From assembly GCA_018268915.1 (NCBI GenBank), contig JAFDVQ010000001.1, forward strand, positions 496,001 to 560,000: 64,000 bases of DNA, in the 5' to 3' direction. Below are positions 1 through 8,533 of the stretch, one piece after another (position 1 is the stretch's first letter; the number at the start of each line of letters is the position of its first letter). This stretch comes from Acidobacteriota bacterium. Lineage in GTDB: Bacteria; Acidobacteriota; Terriglobia; Terriglobales; Acidobacteriaceae. The notes under the pieces are model-generated. The model ran no database searches. It saw only the letters and a list, made by a program, of their open reading frames with translations, and had not been told where the DNA came from. A program made the position numbers and the translations under genes.

Positions 1-1068
1 CGGAGTCATTTCCAGATACCCATCGCGATTGACCCTGAGGACGCGGGGCAGACTCATCGCTCCTGACCACCCGGCAGCAGAAAACTGCGCATCAGGGCGC
101 ATCTCCCGCAGCCAGCCCCAAAGAATTCTTCGCCCATCCGGCGCCACAAAACTCTTCGGCGCGTAGTACGCGGCATCGTGATCGAGCACGCCTGTCTTGA
201 GTGGAAAGTAGACGTGCTTCTTCGTGTCGTACTCGCCCGTCGTCCAGAAGACCTTATTTTCCGTTGAGTAGAGCAGCACGTGATGCCCGTCAACCGCAAA
301 GAAGTCCGGGCATTCCCACATCTCGCCGCTGTCGCACGGATTCACAGCCGTTTTGCCATTCGGCTTGCCCTGCGTGAGCTTGTGCATGAACTCCCAGTGC
401 CGCAAATCCTTCGAGCGATATAGCAATACACATCCGCCCACCTCGCGTTCACCCGATCCGATGCCGACATACCAGGTATCGCCTTCACGCCATGGAGTAG
501 GATCGCGGAACCCGGTCACCATCATCCCCGGCGGCGGAGAAGGAATAATCGGCTTCGGCTCTTTCTTCCACTTCAGGAGTTTGTCGTCTTCCGCAATCGC
601 CAGCAGTTGCGTCTCGCGCAGCTTATCGCTCCCGTCTCGAATCGTCGCCTGATCAGGCGAAGCGTTCTGCACGCCGGTGTAGATGAACGCAGGCTTGCCG
701 TCGAACACTACGGCAGAACCGCTGAAGCACCCCTCGCTATCGGGGCCGCCGTGCGTAGGAGCTAGCGCAACTTGTTGATGGTGCCAGTGAATCATGTCCG
801 AGCTGATGGCGTGTCCCCAGTGCATATCGCCCCAGACAGCCGCGTGCGGATTGAGTTGGTAGAAGAGATGGTACTGGCCTTTCCACCAGATTGGGCCGTT
901 GGGATCGTTCATCCAGTTGTGTGGCGGCATTAGATGAAATTCAGGTCTCTGCGGATCATGCGCGATCTCCGCGGCGGCAGGCGCACCGAAGCTTACGCGC
1001 GGCCTCGTTGCCAGCATCATTCCAGCTGCGCTTCCATATTTCAGAAAATCGCGACGATCCTTCTTCAT
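1..1068 (-). CDS. Glycoside hydrolase family 32 (levanase/invertase-like), C-terminus beyond window
   Basis: Open from ATG at 1068 to base 1 with no stop, so at least 356 residues are visible and the C-terminal part lies outside the window. The N-terminus KKDRRDFLK is a twin-arginine signal, which predicts folded export to the periplasm or beyond. The three GH32 acidic signatures are present: WMNDPNG around residues 52-58 (nucleophile Asp55), FRDP with Asp189, and WECPD with acid/base Glu252. GH32 enzymes hydrolyse beta-fructosides such as sucrose, levan or inulin; which substrate is used here cannot be read. The gene is divergent from the small lipoprotein at 1229. Family assignment is firm. 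Confidence 0.93.
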   Translation of the reverse strand, partial: MKKDRRDFLKYGSAAGMMLATRPRVSFGAPAAAEIAHDPQRPEFHLMPPHNWMNDPNGPIWWKGQYHLFYQLNPHAAVWGDMHWGHAISSDMIHWHHQQVALAPTHGGPDSEGCFSGSAVVFDGKPAFIYTGVQNASPDQATIRDGSDKLRETQLLAIAEDDKLLKWKKEPKPIIPSPPPGMMVTGFRDPTPWREGDTWYVGIGSGEREVGGCVLLYRSKDLRHWEFMHKLTQGKPNGKTAVNPCDSGEMWECPDFFAVDGHHVLLYSTENKVFWTTGEYDTKKHVYFPLKTGVLDHDAAYYAPKSFVAPDGRRILWGWLREMRPDAQFSAAGWSGAMSLPRVLRVNRDGYLEMTP

Positions 1069-1228
1069 TGCCGAGAGCCCGTCCGTTAGCTCCCCTGCAA
1101 CTATATCGTGGCAAGCCCTCAAAGAATTTTCGGGCTTCGAACAACACTCCTGCGGAATCTGTGTTTCAACCGGAGAAGCTGCCGGCCAAGCTCGTCGGAT
1201 GCTGATTTGAGTATTTCGAGGGTAGATT

Positions 1229-1540
1229 ATGCGTAAAGCACTTGCTCTAGCTGCTCTGGCAATTCCCCTGGCGCTTGCAGGATGCGCCGAGCACGACCGG
1301 TCTTACTATTCCGGACCCTATGCTCCCGCTTACGAACGCTTTGCTGAGCGCGGCCTTCACGATGGATTTGAAGCTGGCCGCCATGATGCTTCCCGCGGCT
1401 GGCGGCCGGATCTAGACCGGCACGGCGATTTCCGCAATCCGCCTGTTGATCGTCGGGGATATCGCGAATATCGTCACGGCTTCCACGAGGGCTACGAACG
1501 CGCGTATCGTGGCGGCTATCGCGACGGCGATTGGCGCTGA
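1229..1540 (+). CDS. Small lipoprotein rich in Tyr, Arg and Gly
   Basis: This is a 103-residue protein with a clear lipoprotein signal ending LALAGC, giving a lipidated Cys19. The mature part is very polar, with short Tyr/Arg/Gly/Asp-rich units such as HGFHEGYERAYRGGYRDG near the end, which look like degenerate repeats. No enzymatic motif is visible. The upstream start region TCGAGGGTAG supplies only a modest ribosome binding site. It faces the GH29 gene at 1590 and the two share a hairpin between their ends. Function unknown. Confidence 0.7.
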   Translation: MRKALALAALAIPLALAGCAEHDRSYYSGPYAPAYERFAERGLHDGFEAGRHDASRGWRPDLDRHGDFRNPPVDRRGYREYRHGFHEGYERAYRGGYRDGDWR

Positions 1541-1551
1541 TCGAACGCGCC

Positions 1552-1584
1552 TGCGGCGAGCCTGACTGAGCCAGGTTCGCCGCA
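1552..1584. terminator. Hairpin between convergent genes
   Basis: A 13-bp stem (1552-1564 with 1572-1584, one G-T wobble) encloses a 7-nt loop and lies exactly between the convergent lipoprotein and fucosidase genes. No strong T-run follows on either strand, so a bidirectional terminator role is inferred from position. Confidence 0.5.
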
Positions 1585-1589
1585 CAATG

Positions 1590-3230
1590 TTACTTAGCTG
1601 TCAGCTTTAGAGTGTAAGCATATTTGCATTGCGTGCCTGAGGGAAGCGTGACGTCAAGTGCGTCTCCCGTTTGATTGAAGCTGACCTTGTCTGACGACCC
1701 GAGCAACTCGACATTGCCCACTGCGAGGGATGCGCCCTCGTGCGAAGTGCCAAGGGCGTGGATTGTCGCCTTGCCGTCAGCCGGACAGGCCATACCGATC
1801 GCGTAGACTGCGCTACCCTTCGCTGTGAAGCGAAAGTCCTCCGGCGTATAGGGTTTCGTGTCGGTGTCGTGGAAAGCGCCGCCGATCACTTTCGTCGGCC
1901 CTTCACCGAAGGTCTTCCAAGGCGTCGTCGCATAGATAGCTTCGCCGTTCACTTTTAGCCAAGCGCCCATCTCACGTAATGTGTTCTGCACCTCGTCCGG
2001 GATAGTACCGTCCGAGCGCGGCCCGAAGTTGAGCAGCAGGTTGCCGTTCTTGCTCACAATGTCGACCAGCTGATGCACGAGGAATTCAGGCGACTTGAAG
2101 GTATCGTGCTCGATGTATCCCCACGACGCATTGCTGATGGATGTATCGGTTTGCCAGTGATCCGCAATGATCTTGTCCTGCTGGCCGCGCTCGAAGTCGC
2201 GCGTCGCTGCCTTCCAGTTCAATGAGTAGTCTTTGAAGTCAATCACGCCGGTATAGTTGTGAGCCGACGCGTAGTTGTAATAGAAGGCCGCGAACTCAGT
2301 CACAGCGCGGCGGAAATTTGGCTGTCCGATCCACCAGTCGAAGTAGACGATCTCCGGCTTGTATTTCTCCACGAGTTCGGTGTCGCGTGCGAGCCAGTCG
2401 CGCGTCCAGGCCTCGCTCACGTAGGTCCAGTCATTGATCATGCCATGCTCATCGCCACCCGGCTCGAGCCACTGGTGCGCTGGGCCATAGAGCGCCGCAT
2501 ATTTTGGATCATTGACATCCGAGCGATTCATGCGGCCATAGGAATAGAAGAAATTGTGCTCCGCGCGATGCGAACTTAGCCCGAAGTGAAGTCCCTGTGC
2601 ACGAACTGCGGTCGCAAGCTCACCCAGCGTGTCGCGCTTCGGGCCCATTTTCACCACAGTCCAGTCCGACAGACCTGAGTCGTACATTGAGAAGCCGTCG
2701 TGATGCTCCGCAACAGGCACCACGTACTGCGCGCCGGCATCCTTGAAGAGCTTTGCCCATTCCGTGGCGTTGAAATGCTCAGCGCGGAACTGCGGAATCA
2801 GATCCTTGTATCCCTTCGACGCATCGCCGTTCGCAAAGTGCGCCTGAAAGTTCTTGGCCGCGCCATCCGTCGGGTTGTACATGTTGCGCGGGTACCACTC
2901 ATTTTCAGCGGCGGCAACCGAATACACGCCCCAGTGAATGAAGATGCCGAACTTCGCATCCTTGTACCACTGCGGCTGCTGGTACTTGATCAGTGTCGCC
3001 CAGTCCGGTTGATAGGGTCCGGCGTGCGAAACGCGGTCGGCTTCAGCGACGAGCCTGTTGCGTTCCGCGTCGTATTTGCTCACCGACTTCTGCCATTCCT
3101 GATCAATCTGTTCGGCAGACTTAACGTCCTGCGTTGGGGCAAGCGGATCGGACGAGGCGCCGCTCTGCGCAAACAGAGCCGGACAGGCAAGCAGCAGTGC
3201 TGCAGGGTATACGAGAGATAGCTTTTTCAT
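1590..3230 (-). CDS. GH29 alpha-L-fucosidase, secreted
   Basis: A 546-residue exported enzyme. Residues 1-22 form a Sec signal peptide ending LFAQS. GH29 landmarks follow in order: KFGIFIHWGVYS at about 93-104, AEHHDGFSMYDS at about 174-185, and PEIVYFDWW with the likely nucleophile Asp298. The C-terminal 100 residues form a beta-rich domain typical of the family. GH29 enzymes remove terminal L-fucose from glycans with retention of configuration. No neighbouring transporter or regulator is seen, so it is probably its own transcription unit. A second, divergent GH29 lies at 8638. Confidence 0.93.
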   Translation of the reverse strand: MKKLSLVYPAALLLACPALFAQSGASSDPLAPTQDVKSAEQIDQEWQKSVSKYDAERNRLVAEADRVSHAGPYQPDWATLIKYQQPQWYKDAKFGIFIHWGVYSVAAAENEWYPRNMYNPTDGAAKNFQAHFANGDASKGYKDLIPQFRAEHFNATEWAKLFKDAGAQYVVPVAEHHDGFSMYDSGLSDWTVVKMGPKRDTLGELATAVRAQGLHFGLSSHRAEHNFFYSYGRMNRSDVNDPKYAALYGPAHQWLEPGGDEHGMINDWTYVSEAWTRDWLARDTELVEKYKPEIVYFDWWIGQPNFRRAVTEFAAFYYNYASAHNYTGVIDFKDYSLNWKAATRDFERGQQDKIIADHWQTDTSISNASWGYIEHDTFKSPEFLVHQLVDIVSKNGNLLLNFGPRSDGTIPDEVQNTLREMGAWLKVNGEAIYATTPWKTFGEGPTKVIGGAFHDTDTKPYTPEDFRFTAKGSAVYAIGMACPADGKATIHALGTSHEGASLAVGNVELLGSSDKVSFNQTGDALDVTLPSGTQCKYAYTLKLTAK

Positions 3231-3316
3231 AACGTCGGAATCGTAATTGATCGCTGGGGCGGCTGCAAACGCATTGGTATTTTTGTGATTTCAGAATTTG
3301 AATTTTGTATTTGGGG

Positions 3317-3850
3317 TCAGGCAGGAACGTAGCTTAACCGAACCATATCATCCGCGATTACATCGCTGGCCACCAGGCGAAGCGGCGGACGGGGGCCCAT
3401 GAAGAATGGCTCGCCTCCACCAAGCACGACGGGCCGAAGATAGAGACGGTACTCATCGATGAGTCCGGCCTCGCTCAAGCTGTGTGCCAGCACCGGCCCG
3501 CCCACTTGGATCTCGCCCGTCAGCTCGGCCTTCAGCTTGCGGATCGCATTCTCAAATTCAGGTGCCAACAGCAAGGCGTTAGGACCGACTGACTTGAGCG
3601 AACGCGACACGACCCACTTCGGCTGTTTCCGCCAAGCCGACGCGAATTCGCGATCTGCCGCGTCCCATTCCGGAACATCCTCGTCCCAATAACGCATGAT
3701 TTCGTATAGGTGGCGACCGTAGATGCTGCCCGTCAGACCGCGCACCATCTCGACGAAGTGACGAAAGGCCGCCGGGGAAGGCGGTCCAATCTTCAGGTGA
3801 TCCACATACCCATCGAGCGACTGGTTCAATGCGTAGACAAGTTTAGCCAT
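3317..3850 (-). CDS. Dihydrofolate reductase-like / RibD C-terminal domain protein
   Basis: A 177-residue cytosolic protein of the RibD C-terminal/DHFR-like fold. It shows the N-terminal strand MAKLVYALNQSLDGYVD, the segment GSIYGRHLYEIMRYW around 41-55, and the NADPH-binding segment GEIQVGGPVLAHSL around 112-125. These stand-alone proteins (YyaP/YqjY type) are usually annotated as NADPH-dependent reductases of unknown substrate, and essential DHFR activity should not be assumed. It is divergent from the ArsR gene at 3949, with about 100 bp between starts. Confidence 0.85.
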   Translation of the reverse strand: MAKLVYALNQSLDGYVDHLKIGPPSPAAFRHFVEMVRGLTGSIYGRHLYEIMRYWDEDVPEWDAADREFASAWRKQPKWVVSRSLKSVGPNALLLAPEFENAIRKLKAELTGEIQVGGPVLAHSLSEAGLIDEYRLYLRPVVLGGGEPFFMGPRPPLRLVASDVIADDMVRLSYVPA

Positions 3851-3914
3851 GCTGGGAATCTATCAACCCGAGCCTCGATCCGATTCTGCAGGGATTCTTT
3901 GTGACGAATGGTGC

Positions 3915-3942
3915 TTGACATATGCCGATATAGGAATATGAT
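3915..3942 (+). promoter_or_regulatory. Promoter with embedded ArsR-type operator, leaderless start
   Basis: TTGACA at 3915-3920 and TATGAT at 3937-3942 are 16 bp apart. An inverted repeat CATATGCC-6-GGAATATG (3919-3940, one mismatch) overlaps the -35 and fills the spacer and much of the -10. Transcription starting about 7 bp past the -10 would begin at the ATG at 3949, so the mRNA is probably leaderless. The ArsR protein is the obvious candidate repressor. Confidence 0.65.
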
Positions 3943-3948
3943 TCATCC

Positions 3949-4332
3949 ATGGCCAGGGCAGCAACGACCTCCGACGCTTTCAATGCCATCGCCGAACCGC
4001 GTCGCCGGCAGATTCTGCTGTTCCTTGCCGATCGCGAGTACTCGGTTAACGAAATTGTCGATGGGCTTCGGGTCGATCAGCCATCCGTCTCCAAGCACCT
4101 TCGCGTTCTCCGCGATACTGGTCTCGTCAGGATGCGCTGCAACGGCCGTCAGAAACTTTACCGTACAAACGCTGAAGGCATCCGGCCTCTTTACGAATGG
4201 GCCAGCGAGTTCGAGCGCTACTGGACGCACCAGCTCAGCCGCGTGAAAGATCGGGCCGAGAAAAAGGCAGCCAGCCGTGCTGCCGCATCAGATTCGAATT
4301 CCCGAAACCATTCCCGAAATCAGGAGGAGTAA
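3949..4332 (+). CDS. ArsR-family winged-helix repressor
   Basis: 127 residues with a winged helix over about 10-85. The pattern FNAIAEPRRRQILLFLADRE followed by VNEIVDGLRVDQPSVSKHLRVL is the typical ArsR recognition region of the subgroup paired with SRPBCC/AHSA1 proteins. No metal-binding Cys cluster is present, so it is probably not a metal sensor. It heads an operon with SRPBCC, DinB, a small membrane protein and DUF899. Its stop overlaps the next start (TAATG). Autoregulation is inferred from the dyad in its promoter. Confidence 0.9.
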   Translation: MARAATTSDAFNAIAEPRRRQILLFLADREYSVNEIVDGLRVDQPSVSKHLRVLRDTGLVRMRCNGRQKLYRTNAEGIRPLYEWASEFERYWTHQLSRVKDRAEKKAASRAAASDSNSRNHSRNQEE

Positions 4333-4787
4333 TGATCGCGAACGCTACAACCGCTATTGAGGACCTGACTCTGCTTATCGAGCAGGAGATTCACGTCCAC
4401 GCATCGCTTGAGGACACTTTCGAAGCGCTGCTCGAACAGCTTGGGCCGCACAATGAGGCGGGCGAAGGCCGTCAGATGCCGATGATTCTGGAAGCATGGC
4501 CTGGAGGTCGCTGGTATCGAGATCTTGGCAACGATGACGGCCACTGCTGGGCACATGTGCAGGCCATCAAGAGGCCATCGCTCATCGAGTTCTCCGGCCC
4601 TCTCTTCATGTCCTACCCCGTCTCTAACAATGTGCAGTACCGCTTGAGCGAGGAGCCCGGCGGAACGCTGATCAAGTTCCGCCATTCCGGCTTCGGTCTT
4701 GTTCAGGACGATCACCGTAAAGGCGTCGCCGGAGGATGGGGAAACACGAACAGCAAGATCCGCGATCGCGCCGAGCGCGCGAAGTAA
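4332..4787 (+). CDS. SRPBCC/AHSA1-type domain protein
   Basis: 151 residues from the ATG at 4332, which overlaps the ArsR stop and is preceded by AGGAGGAG, so translation is probably coupled. Features of the SRPBCC hydrophobic-cavity fold are visible: the first strand IEQEIHVHASLEDTFEALLEQ, a WPGGRWYRDLG segment, and a late LIKFRHSGFG strand. The C-terminal helix ends soon after GGWGNTN, slightly shorter than usual. In ArsR-linked operons these proteins are thought to bind small hydrophobic ligands; the ligand here is unknown. Confidence 0.85.
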   Translation: MIANATTAIEDLTLLIEQEIHVHASLEDTFEALLEQLGPHNEAGEGRQMPMILEAWPGGRWYRDLGNDDGHCWAHVQAIKRPSLIEFSGPLFMSYPVSNNVQYRLSEEPGGTLIKFRHSGFGLVQDDHRKGVAGGWGNTNSKIRDRAERAK

Positions 4788-4835
4788 GGCTAATTCATTC
4801 CACCTCAATTCCCCTCAGACCAGAAGGAGGTCTCT

Positions 4836-5372
4836 ATGTCCGTAGCACAACCGGTAGTTTCCGACATGATCGCTCAGGCCATGCTCGCTGAATTCGAACA
4901 GCAGGCCATCATCACGCGCCGTTACATCGAGCGCCTGCCTGAAGACAAATTGACTTGGAAGCCCCACGAGAAATCCATGACTGCGGGCCAGCTGGCGTAT
5001 CACCTGGCATCAGTGCCCGGGGGGATCATCCACCTCGTGCAGCAAAATCCCGCCGAGGTGCATAGTCTGCCGACCTTTCCGCAGCCGGAGAATCTTGCAG
5101 CCTGTCTCAAAACTCTGGACGAGAGCATTGCAGCGGTGCGCAAAATCCTGCCCACATTCGAAGATGCCGCCATGCATGAGACATGGAAGCTAAGCGTCGC
5201 GGGCAACCAGGTTGTTGCATCACCAAGGCGCCAGTTCATTCGCGATGTAATGCTCAGCCACTGGTATCAGCATCGCGGCCAGTTCTCCGTCTACCTGCGG
5301 ATCCTGGGCGCGCCGGTTCCGGCGAGTTGGGGGCCAAGCGCGGATGAGCCTCCGCCATTCATGCAGAAGTAA
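4836..5372 (+). CDS. DinB/YfiT-type four-helix protein
   Basis: 178 residues with a strong AGAAGGAGG ribosome binding site. It has the DinB-like metal-site layout: His in MTAGQLAYHLA (about residue 51) and the pair in MLSHWYQHRGQ (about 148-155). DinB-family proteins are often thiol- or glutathione-type transferases or stress proteins; with bshC elsewhere in this window, a bacillithiol-S-transferase role (BstA-like fold) is possible but unproven. It is the third gene of the ArsR operon. Confidence 0.87.
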   Translation: MSVAQPVVSDMIAQAMLAEFEQQAIITRRYIERLPEDKLTWKPHEKSMTAGQLAYHLASVPGGIIHLVQQNPAEVHSLPTFPQPENLAACLKTLDESIAAVRKILPTFEDAAMHETWKLSVAGNQVVASPRRQFIRDVMLSHWYQHRGQFSVYLRILGAPVPASWGPSADEPPPFMQK

Positions 5373-5398
5373 GCTGCCGTGCCATCCGGGAGATTTCT

Positions 5399-5596
5399 AT
5401 GTGCCCATTTTGCATTGCGACTGCGGCTGTTATCGCTGGATCTGCCACAGGCACCGGCGGAGTTACCGCCCTGGTCGCAGGCGTACTTCTCAAACGCAAC
5501 AAGAGGAGGCTTCTTCCCCAAAATGAAGCAGAAGAGATCAATCATGACAACGACAGCAACAGAAGTCGCGACACCGAAAACGGTGTCCCACGCTGA
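5399..5596 (+). CDS. Small membrane protein with N-terminal CPFC
   Basis: Up to 65 residues: MCPFCIATAAVIAG leads into a glycine/alanine-rich hydrophobic stretch (about 6-31) and then a basic, polar tail. The CxxC directly at the N-terminus and the single membrane segment resemble small proteins next to DUF899/thioredoxin-like genes. A GGGAGA lies 7 nt upstream. The last 53 bases overlap the DUF899 gene in another frame, and the tail there looks non-native, so an ancestral stop may have been lost. Medium confidence. Confidence 0.55.
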   Translation: MCPFCIATAAVIAGSATGTGGVTALVAGVLLKRNKRRLLPQNEAEEINHDNDSNRSRDTENGVPR

Positions 5597-6293
5597 ATGG
5601 CTCACCGCGCGCAAGGAGTTTCTCAAAAAGGAAAAGGAGTTTACGCGGCTTCGTGATGAGTTGAGCCGCCAGCGCCGCGAATTACCCCGCGAAGAAGTCG
5701 AGAAACAATACGTGTTCGAGGGCTCCCTCGGCAAAGAGAAGTTGGCCGATCTCTTCGACGGTCGGAGCCAGCTGGTGATCTACCACTTCATGCTCGGCCC
5801 TGGATGGAGCGAGGGTTGCCCAAGCTGCTCCTATCTCTCTGACCACTACGACGCAATGACCATTCATCTTGCCCATCGTGATGTCACGCTCGCAGCGGTT
5901 TCTCGCGCGCCTTATGCGGAGATTGCGGCCTTCCAGAAGCGCATGGGCTGGAAGTTTCACTGGGTCTCATCAAACGGAACTGATTTCAACTACGACTTCC
6001 ATGTCTCGTTCACAAAGCAGGAACGTGACTCGGGCAAGGTGTACTACAACTACATCGATCAGCCCTTTGGGAGCGATGAGGGCCCTGGCCTGAGTGTCTT
6101 CCAGAAAGATCTTGACGGCCGGATCTATCACACGTATTCAAGCTACGGCCGTGGACTCGACATCATCGTTGGCACTTACAACATGCTCGATCTCGTACCA
6201 AAGGGACGCGACGAGCAGGGCTTGAAGCACTCTATGGCCTGGGTTCGCCATCACGACAAATATGAAGGCGGCTATTTCGTTGATGCGAATTGA
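5544..6293 (+). CDS. DUF899 thioredoxin-like protein
   Basis: 249 residues from ATG 5544. ATG 5523 adds seven residues and has a GAGGAGG 13 nt upstream, so it is a possible alternative. The sequence shows the DUF899 hallmarks: an opening HAEWLTARKEFLKKEKEFTR, then a thioredoxin-like core with GWSEGCPSCSYLSDHYD and the late YHTYSSYGRGLD segment. Members are predicted thiol-disulfide proteins without an established substrate. It closes the ArsR operon. The CPSC pair is intact. Confidence 0.9.
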   Translation: MTTTATEVATPKTVSHAEWLTARKEFLKKEKEFTRLRDELSRQRRELPREEVEKQYVFEGSLGKEKLADLFDGRSQLVIYHFMLGPGWSEGCPSCSYLSDHYDAMTIHLAHRDVTLAAVSRAPYAEIAAFQKRMGWKFHWVSSNGTDFNYDFHVSFTKQERDSGKVYYNYIDQPFGSDEGPGLSVFQKDLDGRIYHTYSSYGRGLDIIVGTYNMLDLVPKGRDEQGLKHSMAWVRHHDKYEGGYFVDAN

Positions 6294-6394
6294 GGATATG
6301 AACAACCTAAGCCAGCTATACAGTCCTGCTGCTCCGGCGATCACTCTTAGTAAGGTCAGGAGGGATGCCAGCGCGGGATCTCTCCCAATTTCTC

Positions 6395-6428
6395 AAAAAA
6401 GGACCGTTGCGAGGCGCCGCAACGGTCC
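6395..6428 (-). terminator. Intrinsic terminator of the MarR-ClC operon
   Basis: A perfect 11-bp stem (6401-6411 with 6418-6428) with a 6-nt loop is followed on the minus strand by TTTTTT. It lies 24 bp past the ClC stop. Confidence 0.9.
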
Positions 6429-6451
6429 TGAAAAGGCTCTCAGCGTCGCGC

Positions 6452-8086
6452 TTAGAGCCTTGGCAACTCAACCTGAAATGCAATGCTGCGCTCGAGCTCG
6501 CGTTTCACTGCTCGACGACGTCCCGCCAGCAACTCCGCCGCCCCTACGCTGCCCACCAGGCGATTGTTCTCACGATCGACCACCAGCAGGGTCAACGAAC
6601 CCGTCGTAGCCATCTCTTCCGCAACCGCCCGGCACGTTTCGTCGCTGAATACGTAGTTGTTCGGAAGAAAATGCATTTCGCCGACAATCACCTCGTCGCC
6701 GGGCGGCAGCTCGGTCATCACTTCAGACACAGTTACGAGTTCCAGGGGATCGACACCGTACTCGCGCGAAAGGTGATAACCGCGACGCCCAAGTTTCTCT
6801 GTGAGAATCGAGCGCGGCATCACAAGCGAAGTGACGAGATAGGAAGCGATACAAGCCAGTATGAGAGGCAGCACTGCCGGAAGGGCGTGCGTCAGCTCCA
6901 GAGAGAATAGAATCGCCGTCAATGGCACTCCCAGAGCGCCCGAAAGCATCGCCCCCATCGCCATGAGTGCCCAAAGGGCCTGTGTCGGTCCAGGAAGGCC
7001 AGCCAGATGCGCCGCCCCCTCGCCAATGGCGGCGCCGATCATTAATAGCGGAGCCAGTACACCACCCGACGTTCCGGAACTCAGCGAAAAAGCCCACATC
7101 AGCGACTTGGCGATGATCAACCCAATCAGAAGAGCGACAGGAGCGTTGCCGCGCAGCAATTCAGCGATATTGTCGTAACCCACCCCAAGCCCGCGTGGAA
7201 ACAGGAATCCGCCAATTCCGATTCCAATGCCGCCTATCGCCGGCCACCACATCCAGTGGATGTGCACTTGTCCGCAGAAGTGTTCGAACGCATCTTCAAG
7301 TCCGTACATCAGCCGGCTCAATCCTGCAGCGGCAAATCCTACGAGAATGCCAAGCGGAATGGCGATGAGCAATGACTGTTCGAGATGAATGTTCCCCGGC
7401 AGGTAAACGGGGAAGAGTGGCCCGGCACCTAGCCACCAGATGCGCAACGCACCCGCCGTTACGCTAGCCACAGCCACCGGCACAAGGGAGCGCGGACGCC
7501 ACTCGAAGAGGAGCAGCTCTACCGCTATCAGAATCGCCGCTATAGGCGTCGCAAACGTCGCCGACATACCTGCGGCTGCACCCGCGACGAGAAGCGTGGT
7601 GCGTTCCGCGTCAGATAGCTTCAGCCACTGCGCGACCAACGAGCCGAAAGCCCCCCCGGTCATGATGATCGGGCCCTCGGCGCCAAACGGCCCACCTGAT
7701 CCGATCGCAATCGCTGAAGAAATCGGCTTGAGCACGGCGACTTTGGGATGAACCTTCGCGCCATTCAGCAGGATGGCTTCAATCGCCTCCGGGATTCCGT
7801 GACCTCGAATCTTGTCGGTGCCGTAGCGTGCCATGATTCCGACGAGAATGCCTCCAATCACCGGCACGATCAGCATCGCGAAATGCGGCAGAGTCGATCC
7901 CGCCGGACCCACCAGCTCCAGGCTGACTCGGTGGTAGTAGAAAATGTTGGTCGCAAGCGCGATCGCGCGTAGCAGCAGCACTGCGAGTCCGGCACCTCCA
8001 AAGCCAATGACAATGGCGACTGCAGACAAGAACCAAGTGCGGCGGTCCACAGTAAAGTCACGCAAGGCGGATGGCCGAGATCTCAC
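6452..8086 (-). CDS. ClC-family chloride transporter with CBS-like tail
   Basis: 544 residues with about ten hydrophobic segments and a C-terminal cytosolic region (about 440-544) carrying one CBS-like motif. The three ion-path signatures are visible: GHGIPEA (equivalent to GSGIP of E. coli ClC), GPFGAEGP with the gating glutamate, and GGVLAP (equivalent to GIFAP). The FEWRP segment keeps the internal proton glutamate (Glu203 equivalent), suggesting H+/anion antiport rather than a channel. The Ser of GSGIP is replaced by His. Its start overlaps the MarR stop by 4 bp, so the two are co-translated. Confidence 0.92.
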   Translation of the reverse strand: MRSRPSALRDFTVDRRTWFLSAVAIVIGFGGAGLAVLLLRAIALATNIFYYHRVSLELVGPAGSTLPHFAMLIVPVIGGILVGIMARYGTDKIRGHGIPEAIEAILLNGAKVHPKVAVLKPISSAIAIGSGGPFGAEGPIIMTGGAFGSLVAQWLKLSDAERTTLLVAGAAAGMSATFATPIAAILIAVELLLFEWRPRSLVPVAVASVTAGALRIWWLGAGPLFPVYLPGNIHLEQSLLIAIPLGILVGFAAAGLSRLMYGLEDAFEHFCGQVHIHWMWWPAIGGIGIGIGGFLFPRGLGVGYDNIAELLRGNAPVALLIGLIIAKSLMWAFSLSSGTSGGVLAPLLMIGAAIGEGAAHLAGLPGPTQALWALMAMGAMLSGALGVPLTAILFSLELTHALPAVLPLILACIASYLVTSLVMPRSILTEKLGRRGYHLSREYGVDPLELVTVSEVMTELPPGDEVIVGEMHFLPNNYVFSDETCRAVAEEMATTGSLTLLVVDRENNRLVGSVGAAELLAGRRRAVKRELERSIAFQVELPRL

Positions 8087-8529
8087 AGGACCTCCACAGC
8101 CGGCGCGCCGGAATGGACCTGTACGCGCCGGAGTGCGCGGACAAGCCGCGGCGCCATCTCATTCAGTTCCCGCGCATGTTCGCCGGATAGCTTCTGCAGA
8201 ACCTGCCTGCCTTTACGCGTGAGCCGCAGAATTGCGCGGCGCTTATCCTCTTTGTCTGCAGTTCTCTCGATCAGATCTTCTCGCTCAGATCGATCGACCA
8301 ACTCGACCGTGCTGTTGTGCTTGAGACCGAGCCGGCCGGCTGCGAAGGCAATTGTCACCGGGGTTTCGTGTGACGCCCCTGCTACTTGAAGAAGCAACTG
8401 GTGCTGCTGTGGCTGAAGCCCAGCCTCCTGCGCCGCATTCTCGCTGAATAGCAGGAAGAGGCGCAGTTCGTAGCGGAAATCGGCCAGAGTATGCAGCAGT
8501 CGGCCGGAATCGTCAATCTCGCTTCTCAT
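8083..8529 (-). CDS. MarR-family winged-helix regulator
   Basis: 148 residues with the MarR winged helix: helix-turn-helix around VTIAFAAGRLGLKHNSTVELVDRSE and the wing TADKEDKRRAILRLTRKGRQVL, ending in a dimerisation helix. It is followed with a 4-bp overlap by the ClC transporter, which it presumably controls. A perfect palindrome starts 5 bp upstream of its start codon, which indicates autoregulation. The ligand is unknown; phenolic or acid stress signals are common in the family. Confidence 0.9.
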   Translation of the reverse strand: MRSEIDDSGRLLHTLADFRYELRLFLLFSENAAQEAGLQPQQHQLLLQVAGASHETPVTIAFAAGRLGLKHNSTVELVDRSEREDLIERTADKEDKRRAILRLTRKGRQVLQKLSGEHARELNEMAPRLVRALRRVQVHSGAPAVEVL

Positions 8530-8533
8530 TAAA

